From: Alopecurus myosuroides
Lineage: Eukaryota > Streptophyta > Magnoliopsida > Poales > Poaceae
Direction: 5' to 3'
DNA: 64,000 nt
Assembly (NCBI GenBank): GCA_028641055.1
Contig: CM054058.1
Span: 239,430,187-239,494,186, forward strand
In this document: one piece after another, positions 45,251 to 56,526 of the stretch
Layout: the number at the start of each line of letters is the position of its first letter
How positions within the stretch are numbered: position 1 is the first letter of the stretch
The notes under the pieces: generated by a model
What the model was told of the DNA's origin: nothing
What the model saw: the letters and a program-made list of their open reading frames with translations, nothing else
Databases searched by the model: none
Program-made: the position numbers and the translations under genes

Positions 45251-45879
45251 CCTACCTTCAAATAACACTCACTGTCCCATACTAAATGAGCTTTGCACAG
45301 TTCTGACGATAGTCACCAATGTGAATCGCCAGTAGGAGGATGCATGTTGAAAATGTAAGAAACATGTGATGATACTTGCATCCCATTCGGGTAACCGACC
45401 TTCATCGAACATGACAGTAAGTAGAAGCGTCCCCTTTCCAATCTTCCAACCTATTAAAGAAGGCATCAAATGTCATATTTAGACAACTTGTTGAGCAAAG
45501 AGGTAAAATAAAAGATATTAACGGGCCAAAGGTACAATCAAATAACACATCTCAAAGTTTGGTCATGAAATAAAGCAAGCGCCATGTCTGCAAAGAAAAA
45601 ATGCTCACTTCACACAATATAGTAGCGCAGAGCCGTTTTACAACCAGATAATAAAGGGCTTGTTCTTACGGAATATAGGAAAAAGAGGGAAAACAATATG
45701 TTGCTTAAAGATGAATATTACAACGGAAGTAACCAGCTGCTTACATAGAATCTTCCACTGAACCACTGCGCCCACACCACTAACAGCACTAAAAGCAGGG
45801 ACGCAGCTCACATGGCTAGAAGACTGAGCAAGCGAGCTAAATGAACAATATCGGACTGCAGGAGCTCCCTACAAGCTAC
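45251..45879. other. Host sequence, segment 2
   Basis: Between elements A and D. It begins with the CCTAC duplication and ends GCTAC before D. On the minus strand a possible exon near 45469-45390 reads GKGTLLLTVMFDEGRLPEWD behind TTCTTTAATAG, which looks like a splice acceptor. Homology unknown. Confidence 0.5.
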
Positions 45880-47373
45880 TGATAACATACAAGTATAGGG
45901 GGTGTATCGTAGTACTTTTGATAAATAAGAGTGTCGAACCCAACAAGGAGCAGAAGGTGTTGATAAGGAGTTTCGATGATGGAATAACTGTAAATACCGA
46001 AAGATACATTGGTAGGGTTTTTTGATATTGCAGATAAATAAAGTGCGAGTAAATAAAATGCAGAATAATAATTGCAGCAAGTGGCCCAATCGTTTCTTCA
46101 GCAAAGGACAAGCCGGTGGGTTTACTTATTATTAACAAACATTCTCGAGGACACACGGGAGGTTTCTGTCAAGTGTTTTTGTTCCATGCAGCTGAATAAT
46201 CTTAGCTGTTTTGATAAGTGTTGTGTGGGTGAACCTATGATAATGTACCATCCCATCCAAGACTAATACATACTTGTGATTATACCCCTTGCAAGCATCC
46301 GCAACTATAAGAAAGTAATTAATAAATAAATCTAACCACAGTTTTAAACTCCGGGATCCTACGCTCCCTCGTGTAATGGTTTCCTAACGGGGGTTTAGGT
46401 TTCGGTCACTCCGGCAACCCCATAATTAGTAGCCAAATACACGATGCATTCCCCTAGGCCCATAAATGGTGAAGTATCATGTAGTCGACGTTCACATGAC
46501 ACCACTAGGAGAATAACACCACAACTTAATTATCAAACATTAAATATTACTCAACATTACTTCACTACTAACAACTTGACTTCTCCCATGTCCTCAAGAA
46601 CAACACGAACTACTCACAAGACATCATATGGATCATAATCAGAGGTGATATAATGGATGATAGCAATCTTGTCATAAAGTGCAAACACCGATAAATCTCA
46701 CAAGCATCAACTACTAACAAGTAATCCACATCGGGAGAGAGATCTAATGTAAAACAACGATAGAGGCCCCTAACTATTACAACGAGATGATGGTGGATGA
46801 TGAGGGTGATCGTGATGATGATGACGATCTTGATGATTCCCGGAGTCATGACGGTGACGATGGCGGTGATTTCCCCTCCCTGGAGAGGAATTTCCCCGGC
46901 AGATTTCTCTCTTCCAGAGAGATTTTCTCTCTCGGGTGTTTTCCGCCCCGAGGCGGCGGCGGAATAATTCTTCGACGATGGTATGAGGCTTAGGGTTCCC
47001 TCGAGGCCAAGTACGCCAAAAATATCCACCAGAGGTGGGCCAGGGTGGCCATACCACCTGGTGGCACGGCGAGGGGGCGCGCCACCTCATGGTGTGGGCC
47101 CCTGTTGGCCCCCTCTGTCTCTCCTTCTAGCTGGACACCTCCTCTAGACTTCTAAGACAACTCGGATATCCCCCTTCTTCTCCCGATCTTCTGAAATATG
47201 GTATATTGACGATGCTTTTTTCATTAGATTTCTGGTCCCAGTGTTTATTCTCCAAAAATTATGAAACATGCAAAATAAGATAAAATAACATAAGGGATGC
47301 ATCATAACATGAAATATATCGATGAATAGAAGAAAAATATGATATAAAATAGTGATGCAAAATGGACATATCA
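45880..47373 (-). repeat. Element D 3' LTR
   Basis: Minus strand TGATATGTCCATTTTGC...TTGTATGTTATCA, 1494 bp, matching 56527-58026. It contains a GAT/CAT triplet-rich stretch (46788-46872) that produces an Asp-rich open frame on the plus strand. Confidence 0.88.
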
Positions 47374-47390
47374 ACTCCCCTCAAGCTTAG
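47374..47390 (-). promoter_or_regulatory. Element D polypurine tract
   Basis: On the minus strand AAGCTTGAGGGGAGT abuts the 3' LTR. Confidence 0.75.
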
Positions 47391-49104
47391 ACCTCGTTTG
47401 TCCCCAAGCGAAACTGAACTCAGTAAACATGACCACATGTTTATGGAGTGAAGAGTCGATAAATAAAATACAGACAAGAAGCATCACATTTATCCATGCA
47501 CCAATCATTATAGACAACAACTTCCTCTCATATAACTTAACTTGAAACGAGTAATGGGAGTCACAAACAAATATGCAAAAGAGAGAATCAAAATTGGTGA
47601 TGGCAAACTTTGTTCGTGGTCAGAGAACATTTAATGATATCATACTTATCTTAGGTGAAGTATTTATAACAAGGTTTATATTGTAGAGCTTAACATGTTT
47701 AATTATAACAACTCTTTTACAGTGATTCATAGCTTTCAAAGTAATATTCATTCAGATAATAAAGCATGTGCTAAACAAAGAAGGATAGAAAACATGATTG
47801 AATACATCAACATATAGATGGTGAGATCACAACAACTCAAATGCTTGCTGGAGACAGAAGGAAGTAGGTTTACTGACTCAACATAAAAGTAGAAGATAGG
47901 ACCTTCGCAGAGGGAAGCATTGATCACTCATGTGCTAGAGCTTTTATTTTAATAAACAGAGGTATAAAATGCATGACACTCCTCCCATCCATCTTACACA
48001 AACCATGGCTAACCGAATCCTTGGGTGCCTGCCAACAATCACAAACCATGGAGGAGTGTCTAAATTTTGAGAGAGGTGTATGCTTATGTCAACGAATGGC
48101 AAACAGAAAATACAGTACGTCACAAGCCAACTAGACTCACAAGAGAGTCTCCCATAGAAGGACACAACTGTTATAGAAGGTCATCCCTCTTTCTCTTTTG
48201 TTTACACAATTGTGCTTTGACTGATAAATCAGGGGAAAAAGAGTGAAGAGAATTTGTATTATTATTTGGGGTTGGGAATCCCGCTGCCAGCTCTTCTAGC
48301 ATTCAGATAAGCGGATGAAGCCACTAGTCCAGGTGTGTGAGTCCAATCAACAAGTGAGATAAATATTCTCTATTTGCGTCCTCATGAGCTAAAACAGGAA
48401 CACAAAACAGGAGTAATTTGAAAGTTTTAATGGTAGCACATGAGCAATTTACTTGGAGTGGCGGTGAAATACCACATGTAGGAAGGTATGGTGGACACAA
48501 GTGGCAAGGTTTTGGGGTTCAAGGTTTGGATGCACGAGAAGCATTCCCTCTCAGTACAGGGTTTTTGGCTAGCAAGGCTGGGTAGCAAGCATAAGAGTTG
48601 AGGGAAAACAAACAAATATTACATATGATGAAAACAATCATGCAATCTTCATTGAAAGCCCAAGCGATCTTAACTTGTGAATACTAAGTTTATGAGCTAA
48701 TAGGAAAATTCCTCTTTCTTATACTAGCATCTCAAATTATTATTTCTACTGACCCAAGCTAAGTTTGCCAAAACCAACTAGATTAACTTTATGATCTCCA
48801 GAGTGATACCAAATACTAATAGAAAGCTCAATCATATAACAGAAATTGAAAACTAAAATAATGTGTGCAGAAAGTAAATGATGAAACTTCTCATTAATAT
48901 TTCAAACCGGCAACTCACACCAACGGATACAACGATAACCAACTAAGGAGAGACACTTCCATACTGCAAACCATCCTATATATAACCTCTCTACTCATGA
49001 TATGACTCTACTGAAAAAGTAAAAAGATGAAAGATAGTGATGTGATACCGCGACACTCCCCCAAGCTTGGAACAAGCCAAGGGGATGCCAATACCAATGA
49101 CGAA
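47391..49104 (-). other. Element D 3' non-coding region
   Basis: No gene. The part at about 47870-48260 is the reverse-strand homologue of 2600-2960 in the first Ty3 element, showing that D shares the distal 3' module of those elements. Confidence 0.7.
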
Positions 49105-49403
49105 TCAATTCTTCGGTGGTGGTGGTGAATACTTCTCGATGAGTTTATCAATTGATTTCTTCAAATCTTCAATCGCGAACATAAGAATACGCATCACCTC
49201 CGTATTGCGATCAATACAGTTTGCATGCCTGTCAGACTGTGAATCCCAGCCACCAAGATTCCCCCCACCCTTCCTTAGGTTGAGAGTTTCCTTCATCTGC
49301 ACGGTTAGAACGATTCATATCCCACATAGAGGGAAAATCCCTATGGGGCATCTTTTTGTACAAATAATCATGAATTAATGTGTGGAAGTAGTTCTTGACG
49401 CCC
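49105..49403 (-). pseudogene. Element D additional ORF, distal part
   Basis: Behind element E the minus strand reads GVKNYFHTLIHDYLYKKMPH and, in another phase, MRILMFAIEDLKKSIDKLIE, a helical end followed by Pro-rich residues and a stop at 49105. It is probably the C-terminal part of the ORF that begins at 51316. The phase relation cannot be tested across E. Confidence 0.5.
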
Positions 49404-51010
49404 TGATACGTCTCCAATGTATCTATAATTTCTGATGCTCCATGATCATATTATGTCAATTGCTACTTGTTTTCTCCCTTATTTATAGCATTTTTATACG
49501 TTTTCCGGGACTAACCTATTAACAAGATGACAAGTGCCAATTCCCTGTTTTCTGCTGTTTTTGGTTTCATAAAAGTTGTTCTCGAAACATTCTCGGAATT
49601 GGACCTCACAAATCCCGAAGTGCCTATTTTCCCCGGAAGCATCCAGAACACCGAAAGGAGTCGAAGACGGGAACCAGGGGGGCCACACCATAGGGTGGCG
49701 CGCCCCCCCGGCCGTGCTAGCTATGGGTGTGGGGCCCCTGGAGCTCCACCGCCTTTGCCCTTTCGCATATTTAATCCCCCCGGCTGGAAAACCCTAAACA
49801 CATGATAAAAAATCCCCGAAAAGTTTCGCAGCCACAGTCACCGTCAACCCTAGATCGGGGGGTTCTGAAGCTGTTTTCGGCACCCTGTCGGAGAGGAGAT
49901 CATCACCGGAGGCTTCTACATCACCATGCCTGCCTCCGGAGTGATGCGTGAGTAGTTCATCCTTGGACTACGGGTTCGTAGCTGTAGCTAGACGGTTGTC
50001 TTCTCCTCATATGCCTCCATGTTTATATCTCGTGAGCTGCCTATCATGATCGAGATTGATCTTATGTAATTCTATATGCTGTGTTTGCTGGGATCCGATG
50101 AATATTGACCTTATGACAAGTTGATTATAGTCTTTATTTGCATATGCTATTTGTGATCTTGCATGCTTTCCGTTGCTAGTGGTTGCTCTGGCCAAGTAGT
50201 TGCTAGTGACTCCAAGAGGGAGTATTTATCCTTGATAGTGGGTTCATGCCTCCTCTTTGCCTTGCTCGAGTGACAGAAACGTGAAGGGGAGGATGTGGTG
50301 TTGCCATTACGGAGAAAACAGTGGTGAGAGTGCCCGCGTGCATAATCATTGCTTACGTTACACACTTTGTTTAATGCAGTTATCTGTTGCTTGCAACTTA
50401 ATACCTAAGGGGGTTCAGATGATAACCTGAGGGTGGATTATTAGTCATAGATACAGATGGATTTCGGTCTATGTATATTGTTGTAATGCTCGCACTAAAT
50501 ATCATAGTAGTCTTCATGTTATATTATGCACTACGGTGCAACCTCTATTTGTCAATTGCCCAGCTGTAATTTGTTCACTCAACATGCTATCTTTTATGGA
50601 GAGACACCACTAGTGAACCTATGAACTCCGGTCCATTTTCCACACTATTAAAAAAACCACAACTATTTACTGATTTGTTTACTTACTGCAAGCATACATC
50701 ATTTTCCACACTATACGTCTAATCTTTGTTTTCAGCAAGACCGATGAGATTGACAACCTCACTGTACCGTTGGGACAAAGTATTTTGGTTGTGTTGTGTG
50801 CAGGTTCCACGTTGTTGCTGCCACCGGTGAAGCGCCAGCACCACCGTCAGTGGCATCAACCTTCCTGAGATCCTCTTGCTCCTACTGGACTGATAACCTT
50901 GGTTCTTAACTGAGGGAAATTCTTGCCACTTGCTCATCACACCTTCCTCTTGGGGTTTCCAACACGCCATCCATAGCAATCAAGAATTTTTGGCGCCGTT
51001 GCCGGGGAAC
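49404..51010 (+). mobile_element. Element E: truncated Ty3 insertion (LTR plus primer site)
   Basis: LTR 49404-50973 (TGATACGTCTCC...ACGCCATCCA), then the primer site TGGCGCCGTTGCCGGGGA at 50991-51008, then directly element D sequence. The interior and second LTR are absent, so a deletion ran from just behind the primer site into D or to the far flank. A-type LTR with diverged sequence. Confidence 0.75.
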
Positions 51011-51316
51011 TTAAAATTCATCATCATCAAGAAGTCTCCCCGTCAAGGCACCATCAAGGCATAGCACGCCCGCAGCAGGTGTCCTCAAAGCTAGGGAGTG
51101 ACGTGGAACCTTCCCTCCGGTGCTCATCCACGTGCCTCTCTTGAGCTTCAAGGGGTTTGCCACCACTCCAATGCTTGCGATGGTGGCGCGTGGACGCACT
51201 CGTGGGTTTTCTTCTACATCTCCTTCAGATCCACTCTCGATCTCCTCCTCCGGCTTCAGGTCTTGGATATCATCTTCCTTTGGTCCCTTCCCCTTGTTGT
51301 CGTCGGCGGAGACCAT
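51011..51316 (-). CDS. Element D additional ORF (ORF3), proximal part
   Basis: ATG at 51316-51314, 101 residues to a stop at the junction with element E. The sequence is highly charged: DDNKGKGPKEDDIQDLKPEE, then an acidic run, then basic RVRPRAT and PLKLKRGTW, ending GALTGRLLDDDEF. No membrane segment, so an envelope role is not supported. It lies behind the integrase on the same strand, where Athila-type elements carry an additional ORF. A longer open frame begins at 51487, but this ATG fits better because a TATA box lies 95 bp upstream. Function unknown. Confidence 0.55.
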   Translation of the reverse strand: MVSADDNKGKGPKEDDIQDLKPEEEIESGSEGDVEENPRVRPRATIASIGVVANPLKLKRGTWMSTGGKVPRHSLALRTPAAGVLCLDGALTGRLLDDDEF

Positions 51317-51406
51317 GATGCTTCTAAACACGAAAACAGATCCTGGCAGAAACAACTCGAAACAGAAACACGACGATAAAACGATATACGGACCTCGGGC
51401 GGTCCA

Positions 51407-51640
51407 GGGGATTATATAGCAAAAAGTTTCATAACGAAAGGAAAGTCCATGTAAAAACGAGTCGGAGAGGGGCTTCGGGGCGCCCACACCATGGGCTGAC
51501 GCCGCCAGGAGTGGGCCCGCGCCACCCTATGGTTTGGAGCCTCCGGGCTCCATCTCCCTCTCGTTTCCGGTTCATAATTTTTCATATTTTCCAAAAACAG
51601 TAAAAATAAAAGTTGGAAGATGTTTCGCGGACATTTTCTT
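51407..51640 (-). promoter_or_regulatory. Internal promoter-like region before ORF3
   Basis: Minus strand GCTATATAATCCCC at 51420-51407. Upstream lies a GC-rich block (51480-51560) whose composition and phrases (CATAGGGTGGCGCGGGCC) resemble the U3 of these LTRs. Suggests separate transcription of ORF3. Confidence 0.5.
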
Positions 51641-51654
51641 ACCAAAACTGATAC

Positions 51655-52101
51655 CTATTCGAAAACTGACTCTGCAGTTTCTGAAATATGCTTCTTAATA
51701 AATTCCTCCGGGATCATGGCTCGAATACAATCAACATTTTCATTGTAAGGATCTCCAGAAATATAATGCTTGAGTCTTTGGCCATTCACCACTTGTGAAG
51801 AGTTGTCTTCAAGGGAAACAATTTTAATTGCCCCCGAACGATATACCTCTTCGATAACAAAATGTCCTTCCCATCTTGAGAGTAATTTTCCTGCAAAAAA
51901 TCTGAGACGAGACCTATACAATAGCACTTTCTCACCAACATGAAATTCTCGTTTAGTTATTCTCTTATAGTGCCACCTTTTAACTTTATCTTTGAAAATC
52001 TTAGCATTTTCATATGCTTCACTCCTCCATTCATCTAAAGAACTTAAGTCAAGAAACCTTTTCTCACCAGCAAGTTTAAAATCTCTATTTAGGTCTCTCA
52101 C
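51655..52101 (-). pseudogene. Element D integrase, C-terminal part
   Basis: 148 residues ending the pol region: YENAKIFKDKVKRWHYKRIT is the usual helical segment behind the integrase core, followed by the GEKVLLYRSRLRFFAGKLLS and SRWEGHFVIEEVYRSGAIKI chromatin-proximal fold of Ty3 integrases. Open by itself but cut from the core by stops. Confidence 0.78.
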
Positions 52102-52715
52102 TGCCCAATAAGCTTTGTGTTATAATTCTAGGGGAAAGTGACAAGCTTTTCCATAAACCATCTTATAAGGAGACATGCCCATGGGATTTTTATAATCATT
52201 TCTATAAGCCCACAGAGCATCATTTAATTTCTTAGCCCAATTTTTTTCTAGATTTGTTAACAGTCTTTTGCAAGATAGATTTGATCTCTATATTTGATAA
52301 TTCTACTTGCCCACTAGTTTGAGGATGATAGAGTGAGGCAATTCTATGATTAACATCATATTTAGCAAGAGTATTTCTAAAACCACCATGAATAAAATGA
52401 GAACCTCCCATCAGTCATAAGATATCTAGGCACACCAAACATAGGGAAAATAATACTCCCTCCGGTCCATATTAATAGGTGCTGAAGTGGATGTATCTAG
52501 CAATAAAACATGTCTAAATACATCCACTTCAGCACCTATTAATATGGATCGGGGGGAGTATCTTTAAGCATTTTTAATGAGGTTTCACCATCAACACTTT
52601 TAGTAGGTATATGTTCTACCCATTTAGTAACATAATCAACAGCAACAAGAATATGAGTGTAGCCTTTTGAACGAGGGAAAGGACCCATAAAGTCAAAACC
52701 CCAACAATCAAACGG
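52102..52715 (-). pseudogene. Element D integrase core, disrupted
   Basis: Degraded catalytic core. Pieces such as the [13 protein letters not shown] residues (near 52690) and a TSGQVE-like block (near 52300) are readable in changing frames. A Stowaway MITE at 52456-52558 interrupts it. No continuous frame. Confidence 0.6.
52456..52558. mobile_element. Stowaway MITE 2, inside element D integrase
   Basis: 103 bp, CTCCCTCCGGTCC...GGATCGGGGGGAG, a near-perfect long hairpin, with TA at 52454-52455 and 52559-52560. Confidence 0.92.
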
Positions 52716-52955
52716 TTAAATAACAAGAGAATAATTCATAGGCATTTCATTAAGTCTAGAAATATTTCCAACCCTTTGACATTGATCACAAGATAAAACA
52801 AACTTTCTAGCATCTTTAAATAGGGTAGGCCAATAAAAACTTGATTGTAGAACCTTATGTGCAGTTCTATCTCTAGGATGATGTCCTCCATAAGCACTAC
52901 AATGAAATTTTCTCAATATCTCTTGTTCTTCATTTTCAAGAACACATCTTCGCAT
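52716..52955 (-). pseudogene. Element D integrase zinc-binding domain
   Basis: Contains HCSAYGGHHPRDRTAHKVLQ and FVLSCDQCQR, the HHCC zinc-binding domain of Ty3 integrase. The frame ends shortly behind it. Confidence 0.78.
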
Positions 52956-53538
52956 AATACCATCAACGCCTTCTTTGTATAAGTGTGGGTCATCCCAAAA
53001 TAATGCCTCAAATCATAGAATATTTTTTTGCTTTGCTGAGCTGTAAAGGTAGGAGGCAAATACTTGGAAACAATAAAGTTAGCATAATCGACATACCATG
53101 GACTCTCTTGAGAGCTCACTTTTATTGCAGCCAACTGTTCATTAGGAAAACTATCATTAACAGGAATAGGGTCATCAGAGATATTTTCTAATCTAGACAA
53201 ATTATCAGCAATAGGATTTTCAGCACGCTTCCTATCCACAATATATAAATCAAACTCTTGTAAGAGAAGCACCCGTCTAATAAGCCTAGGATTAGCATCT
53301 TTCTTTTCATAAGGTACTTAATAGCAGCATGATCAGTATGAATAGTAACTTTAGAATCAACAATATACTGCCTAAAATAATCACAAGCAAAAACTACAGC
53401 TAGGAACTCTTTCTCAGTGGTAGCATAATTCTTTTCAGCAGCATCAAGAGTTTTACTAGCATAATGAATAACATTCAAATTCTTATCTACCCGTTGTCCA
53501 AGAACAACACCTATAACATAATCACTAGCATCACACAT
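52913..53538 (-). pseudogene. Element D RNase H and tether region, frameshifted
   Basis: RNase H: CDASDYVIGVVLGQ (first Asp), KTLDAAEKNYATTEKEFLAV (Glu), [13 protein letters not shown] (second Asp). A frameshift after KYLMKRKM leads to the other phase (53272-52913), with [20 protein letters not shown], then a linker to integrase. Confidence 0.8.
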
Positions 53539-53600
53539 GATTTCAAATGATAAATTCCAGTCAGGGGGTTGAACAATAGGGGCAGATATTAAAGCCTTCT

Positions 53601-55337
53601 TTAAAATTTCAAAAGCTTCTTTACAATCTTCATAAAAAACGAAAGGTACATCTTTTCGAAGAAGATTAGAAGAGGTTTTGATATTTTAGAGAAATCTTTA
53701 ATAAACCTTCTATAGAAACCAACATGACCAAGAATACTACGAATACCTTTGACATCCCTACGACAGGGCATTTTCTCAATAGCTTCAACTTTAGCTCTAT
53801 CAACTTCAATACCTCTTTCAGAAATTTTATGTCCAAGAACAATTCCTTCATTAACCATAAAATGGCATTTCTCCCAATTAAGAACAAGATTAGTCTCCTC
53901 ACATCTCTGCAAAACTTTATCAAGATTTTGCAAACAATTATCAAAAGAAGTTCCATAGACGGAGAAATCGTCCATGAAGACTTCCAAAATTTCTTCACAA
54001 AAACCATGAAAGATAGCAGAGATGCATCTTTGAAAAGTAGCAGGAGCATTACATAAACCAAAAGGCATACGTCTATAAGCATAGGTTCCAAAAGGACAAG
54101 TGAAAGTTGTTTTCTCTTGATCAGGCTTCCTAACAACAATTTGATAGAACCCAGAATAACCATAAAGAAAGCAAAAATGAGTTTTCTTAGACAACCTCTC
54201 TAATATTTGATCAATAAAAGGTAAAGGATATTGATCTTTCTTAGTAACCTTATTAACTTTCCTAAAATCAATACACATCCTATAACCAACCACTACTCTT
54301 TGAGGAATAAGTTCATTATTTTCATTTGGCACAACAGTCATCCTTCCTTTCTTAGTGACACAATGCACATGACTAGCCCATCTACTATCAGCAATAAGAT
54401 AAATAATACCAGCGTCAAGGAGCTTCGATACTTCATTTCTTACCACATCCTTCATCTTAGGATTTAAACGATGTTGATGCTCAACAACTGGCTTTGCATC
54501 AGGTTCAATATTAATAGCATGCTGACATATAGTAGGAGAAATCCCCTTCAAATCATCAAGAGTATAACCAATAGCTCCTTTGTGTTTCCTAAATATTCCC
54601 AATAATCTCTCCTCTTCTTTACCAGAAAGTTTAGAGCTAATAATAACATGATATAATTTCTTATCGTCAATATGAGCATATTTAAGATTGTCAGGCAAAG
54701 GCTTTAAATCAAAAACAGGATCCTCCTTGGGTGGTAATGTGGTACCCAAGTCTTCCACCGGTAAATTATGTTTCAGCATTGTTGGCTGATGTAGGAAAAT
54801 CTCGTCAATTTTATTTCTTTCTTCCATAAAGACATCACTTTCGTGGTCTTCCATGTATTGCTGCAAATGATTGTTAGGAGCAAGACCAATAGCAGCCAAT
54901 TGTTCAAATCTATAATTCTCATTAGGTAATTCATCTTCATAAGGTGCTTTAGCAAATTTGGAGAAATTAAATTCATAAGACTCCCTATCAAACTTTGTAA
55001 GAATTTTCTCCTTTTTACAATCTATAACAGCACCACAAGTGTTTAAGAAAGGTCTACCAAATATAATAGGACAAGTATCACTAGCAGAAGTTCCTAGTAC
55101 TAGAAAATCATCAGGATATTTAGTTTTACCACATAAGACCTCCACATCTCTAACAATACCAATTGGAGAAATAGTTTCCCTATTAGCAAGTTGAATAATC
55201 ACATCAATATCTTCAAGTTCACAAGACCCAATTTCATGCATGATTTCTTTATAAATCTCATAAGGAATAGCACTAGAACTAGCACCAATATCACACAAAC
55301 CATAATAGCAATGATCACCTATCCTCACAGATAGCAC
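53601..55337 (-). pseudogene. Element D protease and reverse transcriptase, catalytic Asp lost
   Basis: 578-residue open frame. Protease: GLCDIGASSSAIPYEIY (Asp at residue 16) and IIFGRPFLNTCGAVID. RT: DAGIIYLIADSRWASHVHCV, RMCIDFRKVN, then motif A reads FLYGYSG where FLDGYSG is expected, so the first catalytic Asp is Tyr (54162-54164). Motif C FMDDFSVYG is intact (53967-53978). GLCNAPATFQRC and the thumb VGFYRRFIKDFSKISKPL follow. A frameshift at the end separates it from RNase H. Despite the long frame the enzyme cannot be active. Confidence 0.88.
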
Positions 55338-56408
55338 AAGAACACTAGGTTTCCCTCTTCTACATTTTCAGAAACAAGGTTCTTTACTATTGCTACTGTA
55401 GGTTCTACAGTTATTTGTTCCTCATGTTCTACAGGTTTCCTTGCACTTTTATTAACCACACTAGCTATCATAGAATGTTCTTTTACCTTAGTAGGGAAAG
55501 GCATTTTCTCAATATAAGGTTCTTGCACAATAGAATCAACAATATGAACTTCTATATCTCTAGCAGGAACACAATTAACAGTATCTTTATAAGGTGCATG
55601 GTACTTATCCCATTACTTTTTAGGAATATCAAAATAAGAAGCAAAAGACTTATATAAGTTTGCAACAACTTGAGAATCAAGACCATAAACAATACTAACA
55701 TTATGAAAATCATCGGATGACATAAAAGTTTTAATGCATTCATAATCATAATTTATACCTGAATTTCTACCTTTGTCATTCTCCCATCCTTCAGTGTTTT
55801 CCTGAATATGGTCAAGAAGATCCCATTTAGCTTCATCCTTCATATGTGTAAATGATCCAGAACAAGAAGCATCCAATAAATCCTTATCATGAAGAGAAAG
55901 CCTTGCATAGAAATTATTACTAACAATATTACTGGGGAGCTCATGAATGGGGCATTTGAGCATTAGTAACTTCAACCCCCCTCATGCTTGGGCAATACTC
56001 TCTCCGTCACGAGGCCAAAAATTATATATATACTCTATGAGTTTCACTCGGAGGATAGAATTTAGAATAAAAGAGAGGCACAATTTCCTCCCATCCAATA
56101 GTCTGGCTATTTTTCAGAAGTTTGAACCATTCAACGGCTCGACCTGTCAATGATATAGAGAATAATTTCCTCTTCACTTGGATCATTGTAATACCTGCAC
56201 ACTTGAACAACTCGCATAATTCATGTAAAAAGAGCAAATGATCACCAGGATGGACAGTTCCATCACCTGAATAGCAGTTATTCCTAACATGTTTAACAAT
56301 CTTTATAGGTATTTTATAAGGATCCAAATCATCAAGCGGTGGGTCACTTACTACCCTAGCAGTGGAAGCAGTGTCCGCAAATAAGGACTCAAAAGGAGAT
56401 CCAAACAT
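55325..56408 (-). pseudogene. Element D gag, in three broken frames
   Basis: First piece 56408-56022: MFGSPFESLFADTAS, then the capsid-type segment VKRKLFSISLTGRAVEWFKL and GWEEIVPLFYSKFYPPSE. Second piece 55975-55613: MLKCPIHELPSNIVSNNFYA and an acidic, helical stretch. Third piece 55528-55325 is the linker to protease. Stops or shifts lie between the pieces. No zinc knuckle is evident. Confidence 0.75.
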
Positions 56409-56494
56409 AGTGTAATAAAGTAGTACACGGTAATAAAAACAACACTTACATCAGAAGCTTCCTTTATCAATTCCACTTCCCAATAGCGCTTCAC

Positions 56495-56512
56495 TCCCCG
56501 GCAATGGCGCCA
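56495..56512 (-). promoter_or_regulatory. Element D primer binding site
   Basis: Minus strand TGGCGCCATTGCCGGGGA, one substitution from the A and E site, 14 bp behind the LTR. Confidence 0.87.
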
Positions 56513-56526
56513 GAAAATAGTCCTTA

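Noticed and set aside
46787..46993. Asp-rich open frame MMVDDEGDRDDDDDLDD (also 57431-57637)
   Set aside because: Produced by a GAT triplet-rich stretch in the D LTR on the strand opposite to transcription.
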